NCBI GenBank assembly: GCA_025093985.1
Contig: JACAAK010000002.1
Location: 62,001-126,000, forward strand
Source: Calvatia gigantea
Taxonomy: Eukaryota; Basidiomycota; Agaricomycetes; Agaricales; Lycoperdaceae
Direction of reading: 5' to 3'
Length of the DNA: 64,000 nucleotides
This document shows positions 12,553 to 26,900 of this stretch, piece after piece. Position 1 is the stretch's first letter. Every line of letters begins with the position of its first letter. Below the pieces are notes generated by a model that saw only the letters and a list, made by a program, of their open reading frames with translations, had not been told where the DNA came from and made no database searches. The position numbers and the translations under genes were made by a program.

Positions 12553-15220
12553 CCCATTCTATTGTCGTATTAAAGCGCTCCGGTCTTGATGCATACCGTC
12601 CAACCTTTGCTGGTATCTTCCTCACCTTGCCCCTCGACGCCTGGTTTCAGGGAAGAGAGAGAATGCGTCCGGTGTCATTTACCCCGACTATCCCTCCTTC
12701 ACGACGGCGCTCGCATGCGTCTTTTCCACGTCTCTCATTATTCACGTTCTTTTGATGTTTAATTTCTTCGTTGATGCTTCGAATACAAAGCCTACTTTAT
12801 TGTATATTAATAATATTTTCCTTCGCGCCTTCGCCATCCCATTTGACGCCAGCCAATAACGCCGCCGATTTTGACCACTTTAGCCTCTCATTTCATTTTA
12901 ATGATACCAACCTTGACCAACACACATACCTTAATATATGATGGGGGTTGAATGATCACAATCTACTTAGGAGGCTCCCCGAAAAGCACCTTTCTTAGAC
13001 CATCACATCGCCAACCTCTTATGGAGGATTAAGCATCCCGACGTCGGACATAACCACTATTTCTAGGATTCCCAGTAATAGGGTAACTCAGCCAAGCGCA
13101 GCAGCGCCGCTTCTTGTCACAGCCTGAAAGGCAATGCACCCTATATGGTACGCGTTGCCGAGCGCCGGGGCTCATGACTCCTCTTGGTTTGATAAATAAG
13201 CAAGTCTCCTGCCCCGGTCCCAAGAGCCGCAGGCAGAGTTGACGTCAAATATATATGGCCTTGAAACATGTCACATTTCTTTGTTGTCGAAAAGCCCCCA
13301 GTGCCAAGGCGTGTCCTCTTCACAAGCTAACTAGCTGAAGCATCCCTTCTTGCCACCTGCATCTCCTGGAAAGTATTTTTGTAAAATTCACGCGCCCTGG
13401 CTGGTTGTAACAGTTTTCACCACTCTACACGTAACGGTGTCATAGGCTGATGGCAGCAAGGCAGTCAATTGATCCGCCCGGAGGGTGTGTATTCTTGTTC
13501 TTTACGATGGGGGCGGGATGAAACGGGCATCGGCGGGTAAGAGCTGAATTCCTGTGGCTCAAGGGTGGTCTCAGAATTGGATATCAACTGTTTTCCGACC
13601 TCACGGGAAACCCGGGGTGGTTTTCGCGACGCCGGGTGCGATGTGAGTGGTTGACCTATATCACCCTCTTGAGTCAGCACATTTTCTCTACCTGATACAT
13701 CATTTAGTTTGCAAAGCTTCTTGGTTTTCCCCTGTCCATGGCGGATCCTGTAGAACCTGGGAGCTCATCTGACAGGTTCAGATGACCACACGCGTTTGAT
13801 TAGATGCAACGACGACTGAGGTGGTGCCTCAGGTCTTTGTCAGGCCCCCAGTTTTAGGGGCTTAAACGAGCTTCGCTCGACCGCCATTAAATTATATTAC
13901 ATCGTGTTATCGCGGCATGTCTGGAGTATTATGCTTCGAGAGAAGCACCACCTGTTCACAAGCCCAGAAGTGCGGGTCGTTGCACAAATAGTGGTTACCT
14001 CCCTCGGGTCGGATGACGTGAAACGAGAACCCTGAATACCCCCTTCGACCTGATTTACTCACCAACTTGCGACTTCCTGATGGAGTTGCACGTCAGCCTC
14101 TGGAACGCGGAAGAAACAAGCTGTAACCGGGCCCCCCCCCCCCCCCCCCCCCGCTGGACCCGTCACCAACCCATTTATAGGCGGCGCCAGCCCGCAGGAT
14201 TATAACAATCAGATTATCCTCGCTGACCGTTCGGAGTTCCTGATCCATACGAAGGCCTATCAGATTGATGCGCGTGACTGGCCTGATGATCGATGGGGTC
14301 GTTTATCACGGAAGATAACAACGCAGACAGTTAGCGCGCGAGCTGTCGAGTGTTTTTGGAATCATTTGGCACTTGTATAGTCATTTTGCGACTTCGAAAG
14401 TTTGTCGGGATAGGGACTTAGTTAACGTCCCCTAACAACAACCCTCGAAGCTATAAATAAAGTGCCGAAATGGGCCTTGAAGGGACTGGAAAGCATTAAT
14501 ATGATGAAACGCAGATTTCCTGTCTATAACAGGGCTCAGCAATAGAAAAATCAGAAGCAACAGAAGATACAATTCATGGGGGGTGGCGTCACCAGAGCCA
14601 GACAACCAATTGGAGTTACTGGTTATCAATCCTCCGTTCCCTACGGGCTCGAGGCCAGTGATGGTCACTCTCGGGTCAAGAAGCTACGATGTTGTGCACC
14701 TGTAACAGAGCACACATCCAGCATAAGTCCCAAGGCAACCTGTGGAGCCTCTGTCAGTCCTAATCCTCTTGGTTTCAAGGTTTCGCAAATTTAGACCTAG
14801 GAGTACCTAGGGTGTTTGTTACTAGAAGCACCGAAGCGGCTATGCGAGTACGTTGATTTCTATCTTTGTATATCAGTACAGGGGTAACCAATTGTTGTCG
14901 GCAACGTTGAATAGAGTTGTTCTAATTAAGTAAGGATAGTGTGGTGATCATAAAGGTATCCGCGGAAGAGTCGGTTGTTGCATGAAGCACGAGGCTGTTA
15001 GAGAGACGGGGCATTAAAGAACGAAGGTCCTATATGTGTTTGAACCGGTTACTAGTAAGCGTGATGGGTACCCATAGTTCAACAAACCGGTAAGAGAGCC
15101 GGAGAGATCAAACACTGCAAGATTATTCTATAAAACAAGCTGTTGGAGGGCAACAGCATCGGTGTAGGACATGTGCCGAATGGTGCGTGCGCATGATGCG
15201 TTCATATGCGCGGTCAAACA
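12553..15220. other. 2.7-kb intergenic region without recognisable gene
   Basis: No open frame shows a domain, conserved splice pattern or sustained length. The only striking feature is a run of 21 cytosines at 14132-14152. The stretch contains the 3' flanks of the phosphatase and of the convergent Rab gene. Confidence 0.45.
14132..14152 (+). repeat. poly-C homopolymer, 21 nt
   Basis: An uninterrupted run of 21 C follows GGG. Homopolymers of this length are prone to slippage and to sequencing error, so the exact length is uncertain. It lies in gene-free DNA and has no assigned function. Confidence 0.9.
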
Positions 15221-16076
<856 letters not shown>

Positions 16077-16240
16077 TTAATTGTCAAGTTCAGACGACCT
16101 GCTGGTAACACAGGTTACGTCATCAGCTGACCACTATCCCACGATTCGACATCACGTGTTGAGCGGACTACGCCGGGAACTGAACTGAGCCCGTTGTCCC
16201 AACACATCCGAAAAATCTTCCAAGTAACACTACCTCCACC

Positions 16241-16543
16241 ATGAGCAGCGCCTGGCGAAGCCTTTTCACGTTTGTGTGCACTATTTCCCAGAGTCTACCA
16301 TGCTTATAGTCTTCATCCAGCTACAACAAGTACGCCCAAATTACTGCACGCGCAGTTCGTGCCTCGCTCAAGGAGGAAGAACGTCTGGCTGCTGAGAAAC
16401 GGGGATTTACTACACTGAGATATCAACAATGGGAGAATGGGACGGGTGGCCCACAGGTACGCGGCACTGCCAGGCAATAAGAGACTTTCCTTACCCGTTC
16501 TCAGATTGTCTTAGCTGAGGAGGAAGCTTCAAAAGCTGCGTGA
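16241..16543 (+). CDS. ATP15: mitochondrial F1 ATP synthase epsilon subunit
   Basis: Central-stalk epsilon subunit of mitochondrial F1Fo-ATP synthase, which supports rotor assembly and coupling. Three exons, 16241-16269, 16321-16456 and 16505-16543, total 204 nt and encode 67 residues; yeast Atp15 is of similar size (about 62). The family core is clear: YNKYAQITARAVRASLKEEE followed by LAAEKRG and LRYQQWENG. The N-terminus MSSAWRSLF fits the usual short start that also acts as import information. All splice sites are GT-AG and no frameshift was found. It is divergent from the Rab gene, with 191 bp between the two starts, so the two may share a promoter region. The gene is too fragmented to appear as a long open frame. 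Confidence 0.9.
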
Positions 16544-18111
16544 GGTTATATCACACCGTCATAGCTATAGACTTCGGCAGCAGGTGTCTTAAGTTACCAT
16601 AGCAGCAATGCACCAGATCTAGACCAAGCATTATTCTTTTCGTTGTTTTCCCAGTGTGCCCCCCACCTGGCTTTCAGTTTCTGATCAACCACCTTGGTTC
16701 TGGCCGCACTTTGCTTGACTCCATATCATCCCCCAATTCCTAGGTGGAGCATTCATCTTATGCCATCGACCTGATCTTGAATTCGACACCCATCACCTAC
16801 CCGGATGATCTCGTAATTCCTTGTCGGCCTTATCCTTGCCCCTCAAGGCTTGTCGACACCTAACGACTTCAGGTCAACGCCTTATTATATCCTGTTGAAA
16901 TTGGCTAGAACACTACACTAAGAAACTACGTGACTCGTCCTCTGACCTATTTTGGAACCTGAGCAGGAGACACTTACGTTTGTACCTGCTTGGTCGGAAA
17001 TACTTCAAAGGTCTTTTCACTTGTGGATATCATAGCTGGTGTATCTCGATGGTTGAAAAGGAGCATGCTTGCAAATTGGCCCTCGAGGCATCGTTGAGAC
17101 CAATACGAAAGGGAACATATGGGGGAAATCATAGATGTGGGGCGAGCTCCAACCACAAGTGTTATTCGTTATCTCCAAACCCTTGGCCATTATGACATAT
17201 GTTAGCCTTCTCGTTGCCGAGCTCAGGTGATGACAGTAGCACTCACTTTCCGCAACCCACGGCGAAGGTGGGGCTACTCAAGAACCCCATGAAATATAAC
17301 AGAGACAACAATAGAACTCAATAAATATAAGTGTACTCATCTAATTTGGGCTTGAGGTCACCAAAGTATCGTACTTCTGGTGAGTGAACAGTGTGCTAAC
17401 CGCTGTGGGAGAAGATTCTCGCCGTGATCGGACACCCTCGTTCAGGACCTCAAACGGGCCAATGGACTGGCTTGATTGGGTTCTTGTTCGTGATCCCCGT
17501 TTCACTCCTTCTGGGAAAAGCCATTCCAAAGCTTTGATGAGAGAGATCAGTGTTGTGGGAGTAGGCCGGCGAATCTTAAATATTTAAATTGTCCACCACA
17601 TGTGTTCTAAGTTCTGAAGAACTATTGATCCAATCCGATCAAGGCAAAGGTAAAGGCCATCGTCATCATCATCGAAAAATAGCAAATTATTCGTGTTTCA
17701 GTGAAGTGGGGGAGATAGGAGCATGTAGTAATACAAATACATTTTAAGGCCCAGGATGAGAAAAGCGAAGACGAAGGAGCTAGATAACAGATTGCTGAGA
17801 TAGAAAAGGAATAACAATGGTGTGAATGATCCAGGAGTGAGAGGACAATGGTACGACAAAGATATAGGAAGGTGAATGCAGACAACAGAGGGGAATCACA
17901 AGACGGTAGGTAGCATATACAGCGAAAGCTGGCCTTCACCAAGATAATACAAAATGGGGAGGAGAAAAAAAGGAAAGCATAATACATAGCACGAGTCCCA
18001 GATGTTTTTCAAACCCAAAGTCCAACACGCACGACGCCCGGAGCCAACAGAAAAGACACCAAAACCACTCCAGCAAGGGCGCAAGCCTGAAGCCGACACT
18101 TATGGAGGCGA
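16544..18111. other. intergenic region, convergent 3' flanks
   Basis: It lies between ATP synthase epsilon (plus) and SKN7 (minus). Short frames exist on both strands, including a 121-codon minus-strand one at 17622-17987 made of hydrophobic low-complexity codons. None shows a recognisable domain. It is most simply 3' UTR and spacer. Confidence 0.4.
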
Positions 18112-21100
18112 TTACTCGATAGCTTCGAAACGGCTCCTCTTCTCTCTCCCATTTGGCCCTGAAAGCCCAGCTTCTTCATATCCTCTCTTCTCGCCAACAG
18201 TGCTCATCCCGAAGCTCATACCCATACTCATGCCCATGCCCATAGCCCCTATTTGTGATGGCGGTTGTTGGGGCAACGAAGTGGAGCTTGAACCAGTACT
18301 CGATGAGTCGGTCACGCCGTTCATAAAACTGTCCCCATTGACAATATTTTGCAGAATCATGTTATACTGCTCGTCCGTTAGACCCATTCCTGAGAGCGGA
18401 TTAATGCGGGTTTCATCGTCCACACTTTGCGTTCGTGACTGTTGACCGGAGTAGCTTGCATATGAATCGTAAGATCCGCTAGTAGTGTAAGACGTCATGG
18501 AGTTAACTGTTTGAGGTGAGGACTTGTTCGATTGAGACGAGTTGGATTGTGGGGATGTGGAGGAAGAAGGAAGCGTGAAGTTCTGAGACTGTTGTAGCTG
18601 TGATGTGGAAGCAAGGGAGGCTGCGCCGGCGGTGACAGCCTGCTCAAAATGTTGGTCCGAAAGAGGTGGGATACCAAGAGACCGCGTTGATTGGTTCATG
18701 CGCTGGATCGCTTTGAGATGCATGAGGTGTTTCTAGTCGATGATAAGTTACCATTGTATGTGGGGATGGATTAGACTTACCTCAAGCATATCGAACAGGC
18801 CGTCTTTGGTGAAAGGCTTGGGCAAAATATCATTCATTCCTGTAACACATTATTAACGCTCAAATTGTTTAACGTATGTGTTTCTGAACATACCGGATGA
18901 GTAATAAGTCATAATCTCATTAGGCTTGGAGTTACTCGTCATTGAAATGATAGGTGTCATATGGTCGAACTGGCGAATTAATGACGTCGCGGAGACACCG
19001 TCTAACTTGGGCATCACGATGTCCTAGTTCAAATCGCGGTACGGTGAGCGAACCGAGAGTTGTAGTAATCGCGAATCTAACCCACCATCAACACCAGATC
19101 ATACTTCTCCAAATTCATTTTATTCACGGCGCCGACACCATCAACAGCAACATCAATGGTGCATCCAAACACCTGCAAAAACTTGCTACCAAGTTTCCGA
19201 CTGACGATATCATCGTCCACGAGCAACACATGTGGCGGAACGGTCCAGTCAGGTACAAACGTCGACCTCCTCACGCGCAACTTGGTACTCTTTCCTTTGG
19301 ATAACGATGTGCTCTTCGCGGAAACAAGAGCGCCGGAACTCGACGACCCTGCAGACAATGACATCGACGCAAAATTCGATTGTGGCTTCCCCGAAAATGA
19401 GGCGTTCATGGGCGAAGGCATGACTCGTTCTTCCTCGTCTTCGTCGTCTGAGCCTGTAGTTTCCACTGATCGTCGGTCGTCCGGCTTGTTACCTTCTGTG
19501 AATCCCTTGTTCTGGTTTTGGCTCGGACCGGAATTGAAGGCACCAGTATATCCGGGATTGGTGGGGGGACCAAAGTTCCAGTTGTTCGCGTCTTCGGTGA
19601 GACTGCGAGGCATTAAGTGTCCGACGGTGTACACCTGCAAGCCTTCGTGCGTCAGAGCTTTGGGCGGGTCTTCGTTCTTGTTCAGCCCGTTCCAGACGGA
19701 ACTTGATGAACCCATCTGCTGAGTTGCCTGTTGCTGGGGCTGCCCCTGTTGCGTGGTCTCGCCGACATATTTGTCCGCAGCACCCTCCTGTCTCTGCTGG
19801 CCAGAAGTACTCCACTGCGACCCACTAGCGTTGCTGGAGAGAGAACCACCAGCAGTACGACTTCGATAGATCTCTTCGATCTTCGCTATTGCTTCAGCAC
19901 GCGTCATACCGCTGATCAGTCTACTAGGGAAGGACGAGCCGGCGCTAGACGAGCTTTGGGCAGCTTGTGACGAGGTATCGCTGTTCCAAGCCCCGTCGCC
20001 GTTCCAGCCATTCGCACGACGGCTGAGCTCGCTCATTTGCGTGAGCGACGCGCGGCCTACATCCACGGGCGGTTCGTACCCAGAACCTGACCCCGCGCCT
20101 GCCCCATTTCTACTGGAGGAAGCATCGGAGCCGGAGAAACGGTTGAGGAAGATATTTGAGTCAGTGGACTGCTGAGACTGCGATGTCGGCGCATGTGATT
20201 GGGATTGTGGCTGTTGCTGGTGCTGCTGTGCTGGTGCTGCTGTTGCTGCTGCGGGAGGGGGAAGTTCGATGATGACGAGGGGAGGATGGAGGCGGAGGGT
20301 GTTGATTGAGGGTTAAGCAGTGACGATGGATTTGTGGTCTTGAACTTTCCTAATACAAAACGGTGGGAAGGGTGACGTTAGCAATAGTCAAACTCCGGGT
20401 GCACATGAGCAATGCCCTGCCCTGGCCTTTCGGGAACGGGAGGAAGGGTGACAACAAGGGGAGGAACGACTAGGGAATTCCCATCAAAAAAGGGGATCAA
20501 AATCCTAAAGGAGTGAAGGACAGGGCTCGCGCCAAGTCGAGACGGGGCTAGGCCCCAAAGAAAAAAAAAAAGTGGAGGGACAGAGGTCCAGGAGTGCATT
20601 AAGCTGCAACATGCAGACCAGGCTCCGAAGGAGTGTCATTCCGACGGGTTGACATCAATCCGCGTATCACGGGAAGGTAGATCAAGTCTCGTATTAGAGG
20701 TCTGGACCCCTTGACATAGCCAAAAACAGAAAAAACAATATCCATCCGTTCCCCGGAAGGAAATTAAAGTTGAGTGGTGGTCATTGAGAAAGCGAGAGTA
20801 AATAGTGAGTAAATGAGGCACGAAAGAAGCCGAAAAGGCAAAGAGAAGAAAGGATGCACATTATCTTCGATAAACGTTCTGTCCTGCAATCAGAATGCGC
20901 GAAGCGGAGAGCAAGGGGGAAAACAGTCCATAAACCGAATGCGACATGTATGCAGGGAGAAAAACGGTAGGTTACTTACCACTTTCACTACCGAGGAAGT
21001 AGGAGATGAGGCTTTGCATTAGGCCGTCCTGCTGGGCCATGCCTCGCTGAAAACCAACCATTTCAACGAGAACGCTTTCGTAATTGCGTTCCAGTGTCCG

Positions 21101-21967
21101 TATACGGGTTCGAAGGTCATCACCCTCTTCCTTTAGGCGCCGTACTTCGAGCTGCAACTGGTCGATTTGAAGTTGTGTCTGCATGGGACTACTAGAACTG
21201 GGGAGTAACGAGGGTGTAGTGGAGGCGAGCGATGGAAGTGCAGAAAGTGCAGCAGCAGGTCGCTTGTGCCTGTGCCTGTGCGGCTGCCTGTGCAGCTTTC
21301 CGTTGTGCGGGAACCTTGCGTTTGATGTTTTCCAACGCATCGCGACGGTCAGCGTGGAAATCTGGATGGCGAAACGTCCAGCTCTATCTCCGGCATAAGA
21401 TAAGGATGGTGGTCTACCAAGAGAAGGGGGACATACGTGTTCACCGAATTGGTTCTCGTCTGTATTCTTGACTTTATGGAAATCATATTTGTTGAGTTGA
21501 CGCACAAATGATGCAAAGTTGGAGTGTTTAAACATTCGTGGAAGGATGGATTTCGTGAATTCGTTCATGTCCTTGACGCAATGATGAGTGAATATCGCGG
21601 GATCGAAGGACACGGCATACTTTGACGACGAAACAGTCGCCTTGTGGTCCCCACGACACAACGGACTGAAATGTGGGGTCTTCGAGCATCCTATGCACAG
21701 GGATAAAGATACAAGGCGGATGGAGATAGAGGCAACACACTTGTAGAGTTTCTTGACAAAGTCGCTAGTCGAGGGCATGGAATCCTCGTGAGACGAGGTG
21801 GATTCCTTGCACTGGCTCATCGTTGGGACGGAGGAGGACTCGGGCTTTGGATTCCAGGGAGAGGTGTCTGCGGAGTCGGGATATTGAAGCTGGCTGAGGA
21901 GATGAGGGTGTTGATTTTGATGGAGGAAATGTGATGGTCTGGACGATCCTTGGTCGACGTTTTCCAT
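18112..21967 (-). CDS. SKN7: Skn7/Prr1-type response regulator with HSF DNA-binding domain
   Basis: Nuclear output regulator of the fungal two-component (oxidative/osmotic stress) phosphorelay. From the ATG at 21967 the order is a Ser/Pro-rich N-terminus, an HSF-type DNA-binding domain (SWGPQGDCFVVK, FKHSNFASFVRQLNKYDFHK, then SWTFRHPDF across introns), a coiled coil (IDQLQLEVRRLKEEGDDLRT, about 21050-21180), a long Gln/Ser/Pro-rich linker and a receiver domain. The receiver has VLLVDDD, the phospho-acceptor Asp starting the exon DIVMPKLDG (near 19025), MTSNSK and LPKPF with the conserved Lys. A disordered tail ends at 18112. Two frame jumps without a plausible intron sit in CAG-rich linkers, one near 21258 (extra C on the coding strand) and one near 20228 (apparent lost C). 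Both domains are otherwise intact, so these may be sequence errors. Confidence 0.88.
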
Positions 21968-23911
21968 CTTTTAATTCAAAAGACAAATCGTCAGCGTAAC
22001 TCTTTACCACCGTTCCTATTCCGACCAGACCTCAGAATTTCCCACGCTCATTCTCTTTCTCTCGCGCCTCTCGTGCCCCTTTTTTCCTCAAATCTCATAA
22101 CTTTTTGTCAGGAACGTTCACCGGGCATCTCCTATAGATCCCAAGGCATTTTTCTCCATCCCACTTTTCTCAGCGAATTGACCAAAGTCGATACCTTTCA
22201 TGCTCGTACTCCACCTCTCGAGCCAAACGCCTCTCCATTTTTGGTATCGGCCTCGGTGGGGTCTAGGCCCTGTCCAGAACGGTCGCGGAATTTCCCGCCC
22301 ACAGCTCAACAGTGCCACTGCCTAAAAATAAACCAACCTTAAGTCCGAGTCCTCCCACAAGTTCCAGGGACACCCTATTGTTCCGTCATTTGGTCGGCTG
22401 TTGCGTCTTGAACTGCAATTACTTAATCTAGCCGAAAAGTACAATCACTTCCCAGTATTTACATCAACCACTTGGCACTCGGTGGACACATCGTCCACTG
22501 GGGTCTAGTCGTCGAAAAACCCAGCGCGTTCGTCCGCCAATCCCCGTCCTTCGCCGACAGACTATTTCTTTCCTTCCTACCCCGTAACAAGTCGGGAATC
22601 CACAGACACCCCAGTCTGTTGAATCAGATCTATTCCAAGCCATTCTTGCAACTGGTTTCCTTCGGAATTAACACAAAGAATATTAATCAAATTGAACTGC
22701 TGCTGGTCCCGCCCTGCATATAAACTGATTGGATTGACAATCAGCCAATTGTTCAGAACGCCTTACTACTCTCCGCGCCTGTGATTCTAGTTCATCCGAT
22801 TTTGCCCTTCAACCCTTGTGCCGCCGGCTTAGACATGTCTTTCCTTTGATGGTGGGAAGACACAGCGTCATTACCGCCGTGATGGTCTCTCGAGGTCTCG
22901 AACGCTGTTCTCTCGAAGCTCCAGCCTGTGTTTCTAGGCATCAACCACATAAGTGTAACACAGCATGCTCTCGTACTTCTTCGGCAAATATTTGATATAA
23001 TGCGGAGGGTTTTGCGGATTTGCTTCGCCGGCTCTAAATGGCGAATACAACACACGGACAGTTTTGGGAAGAGTCTAAGTTCCGCTGAAGTCCATTGAAA
23101 AATAAATATCACCGACGCTCCTCACCCGGGGTTCTTCCACCGCCGAGGCCTTTGAACTCCCAGAAGTCGGACACTAAGTTTTCTCACCTGCTTGGATAAC
23201 ATTTCTCTCGAAAATCTGTTCATCCTTGACCCGTAGATAAAATGCTTTATACACACACGCGTGCCTGTCATGCATTCCTCCTCACTGGCTTTGGAAGGTG
23301 CATCTCTTGCTCCAACAGTGGTGTCTACTTTGGCAGTTTTCGACTTGAAATTAGCCGACGCTTATTTTCTGGTGTAGTTTGGGCTTCTAAAGTTGGTGAG
23401 CGCCCCGTCGGTTTACGCCAGTTCTGATGTAATGTCCATATGCCCATACCGGTGATTATTGGCTACATAGATTCCTTCTTGGAATACTTATGTACGTTTT
23501 TGGAGTTAGTGAAACCAGTGGAAAAGTTTGTATGACGGGCATAATATCGAGTTGCCAGCCCAGTGTCTCCTTTGGGTACTATCATTGAAGTATAACTTTT
23601 GGCGGGTTAGTCCGACCCTCATTGACGCACACACCCGTGAGAACATTCCCTGGAAGGGCTGGTAAGTGGCGTTGGTCCGCCTTTTCATCCTCATTAATAG
23701 TTACTCAAGAATATTTTCTGTCACATTCTGCGCAGTTTTAACCGGTGCAGGGCCACCCGCCGACGATGAAACACGGCACAGGCCACTCAGCAGGCGTCTA
23801 TCAGTCCCTGTTGATGGTTCTCACCAGTGTTGCAACGGTTGTCCCCGCACCTACCCCATTCACGATTAACAGCTCGAGCTCATCATATCCTTCACGACTT
23901 CCCCCTCTAAA
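21968..23911. other. intergenic region with SKN7 upstream sequence
   Basis: The first about 150 bp upstream of the SKN7 start, read on the minus strand, is purine-rich (pyrimidine-rich on the plus strand). The remainder up to the STAND gene shows only short frames without recognisable domains. No regulatory site can be assigned with confidence. Confidence 0.4.
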
Positions 23912-26900
23912 ATGGCACAGAAACCTGCTATAAATGGATCCTACACTCATGAAGTGAAGAAAGATGCAGTCAAGTCAGTGTCGAAGCGGGCGACTATCCA
24001 GATTGCTGGTACGTTTCTGTCTGTTGCGTTTGCGGCGACTCACCCCAGTCTGCCAGGTATTTCTGTGGGCCCAGTCAAGCAGGTCAAAAGCTCGCTATAT
24101 ATTAAATTTAAGGTGGATGGGACTAAATTCCCCAAGCTGCCTTTCACCAACGACCCCACCGCGCATACATCGACTGAACTTCTTAGATGGGCGCTAACCC
24201 CTTTCTTGTGAGCCTTGGATCCTCACTTGTGTCCGCCTGTATGCTAACAATTATTCAGGAATCTTCAAGAAGGTTCTACTTTAACCGTCCGACTTCGCAA
24301 AAAACGACGATTGAGAGGAGACATGACGCTTGCACAGGCGGTGATTCCCTTCGACAAAATACGTTCGTTTTTGGATTCTGCGACTGCCGGATCATTATAC
24401 AGGTGAGTTGCAGGTTGACCCACGTTAGTTACCCTTCGGGGAGTTTTGACTCTGTTTACAGTCTATGAGATACATACCGGTCCAGAGATGTGGCTAGATC
24501 TCGCCGCTGTAGGACAGCTGTTAAATGATATCAAAAATGGGTGTTAACTGCAGTTTTCAGGGACCGTATGCGCTACAAACGAGCTTGAATGCGGCGGTAC
24601 AGAAGTCAGAACAACACAGGAGCGTCTTGGATCATTTGGGCGAAGCGAGGAACTTCTTAGACACTCTCTTGAAATTTGGGAGGGCCATTAGTGAGGTACG
24701 ATCATCTTCTCGTGGTAAAGCAGCGCGCTGATTGCATAAAGTTGGACTCCGGGGCGAAGGCAGTGTTAGGTTGCATCAACGTCGTCTATGGAGTGAGTTA
24801 CTCCCGTTGACCCATGACCGGTGCGAAGCTCATAATATCCAGAAACTCGAGTCCCAAGATAAATGTGACAAAGAAATTCTTGACCTTGCCGAAAGAATGG
24901 CTCGTATACTTACGATATATTGAAGATGTTGAGCAATTTGCTCGCTTAACCCAATTAAAGAAGTCAATAGAAGAAGTCTATCCTCTAATGGAGGAAACAC
25001 AGAACTTCATACTTTTATGGGGTACCAGAAGCGGAATGGGTGCGAGGATTTCGCAAATGAGGTCGTCTGTGTATTCACACGTTCATATAGCCAATTTCCT
25101 CAAGTCCCACTCTATCCAAAAAACGTTTGATAATCTCAACAAGCGTTTCGATGTCTTCCAGCACCAGTTCGACAGGGGTATCGTGATTGATTCCGGGGCT
25201 AAAATAGAGGCGTTGCGCAAAATCCAAGGTGAGTCAACTCAAGTTGCCTTCCTTGGCTCCCTCTCACAAGGGTTAGACACTGCAAACGATGACAAGTTGT
25301 TGAAGCAGCTTCGGCCGAAAGGACTCGAAGTCAGCCCCATGATGACGGAGTGTATGCAAGGGACGCGAGAAAACATGCTCTCCGATATCGACGGCTGGCT
25401 CAACGATTTCGAGAGTCAGAATATCCTTTGGATACGAGGGTTTCCTGGTGTCGGCAAGTCCACCCTAGCATCGAGCATTGTAAATCGTTTGTTCCCCCAA
25501 CATCGGCTCGGGTCATACTTTGCATTTGACCGGGCAAAGGCTTCAATGGCCACCCCAAACGCCTTATGGCGCTGCGTCGGCTATGACCTCGCTCGTCAAT
25601 ACCCTTCCGCGAGACAGTGCATTGTTGAACGGTTAGGAAGACGAAGAAGTCGAGGTTAATTCCTCCAATACCAAGACGTTGTTCAGGAGCTTAATCGAGG
25701 AACCTTTGAATGAATCTAAAAACATCCCGCCTGGCCGCCTCCCCGTTATCATAATTGATGCTCTGGATGAATGCGGCGGCCTCCAGGGACGTCAGTCGGA
25801 AGATCGCGAGGAACTCCTAGAGACACTCGAGCGATGGCGCAGGCTTCCCAAAGAGTTCAAGCTAATCGTCACGAGTAGACAGGAGGACGACATCACCCAG
25901 ATCCTTTCCCCCGTCTGTGTCACTATCGACCTTTCTTCAGGAACATCCGTCAACTCCCAAGCATCTGATGATATTCGTACATTTTTCACTCGTCGCTTCC
26001 ACAAGATTGCAGAGGGGTATCCAGATTCTTTACCAGCGGATTGGCCCGGGATGGCGGCCATTGATGAACTCACAACTCGTGCTGCTGGCCTATTTGTCTG
26101 GGCAACGACTGTCGTCGAATTTGTCAATTCCGGAGAACCACAAACGCAACTAAAGGAGATCATGGACCATAATCTTGAGATGGGCGATATGGCGTTGCTA
26201 TATTCCCGCATTCTACAAACTTCTTTTCGGTTGCCCAGTCCCGAGGTAGTTGGACGCGTTTGAAGCGCTTGTCGGCGCAATGGTCTTGGCTAGACGACCA
26301 CTCCGTCGCACGGAATGCATCGACCTTCCTGAACATTCAGCCTTCCATGCTGGACTTCATTCGCAAAGGCCTCCGTTCCGTTATGGATCCTGGAAACACT
26401 CTCCGTTTCACTCACCAATCTTTCGTTGATTTCCTCCTAAACCCCGACAAATGCCCATCGCCATTCTTCATTGACGTGGAAAAACAGCACCGTAATCTTG
26501 TTGAAGCATGCCTTCAAACTATGTCTGCAAAGTTGTGCTTCAACATCTGTGACTTGGAGACCTCGACGCTCAAAGATGCAGATGTACCGGACATCGAGAC
26601 GAAGGTCAAGAATGGCATCCCGTCGCATTTGTCATATAGTTGCCGCTACTGGGCGGACCATCTTTCAAGCGTCACGTTTAGCGAGGATCTCGTGGTGATG
26701 GCGAAGCAAGTAATTTACGATCAATTCTTGTACTGGTTGGAGGTTATGAGTTTGTTGAACGAGTTGAATGTGGTGAAACCAATCTTAACATTGGTTTTGG
26801 AATGGTCTGAAGTACGTGTTTCCCCCTAATGCATTGCTTAGTTGTTGAACGTGCATCCAGCCGGAGAACGACGAGACCTTCCGAGGGTTCATGAGTGACG

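Noticed and set aside
14100..14200. CRISPR-like or regulatory array around the C run
   Set aside because: No repeated spacer structure; this is a eukaryotic genome and the run is a simple homopolymer.
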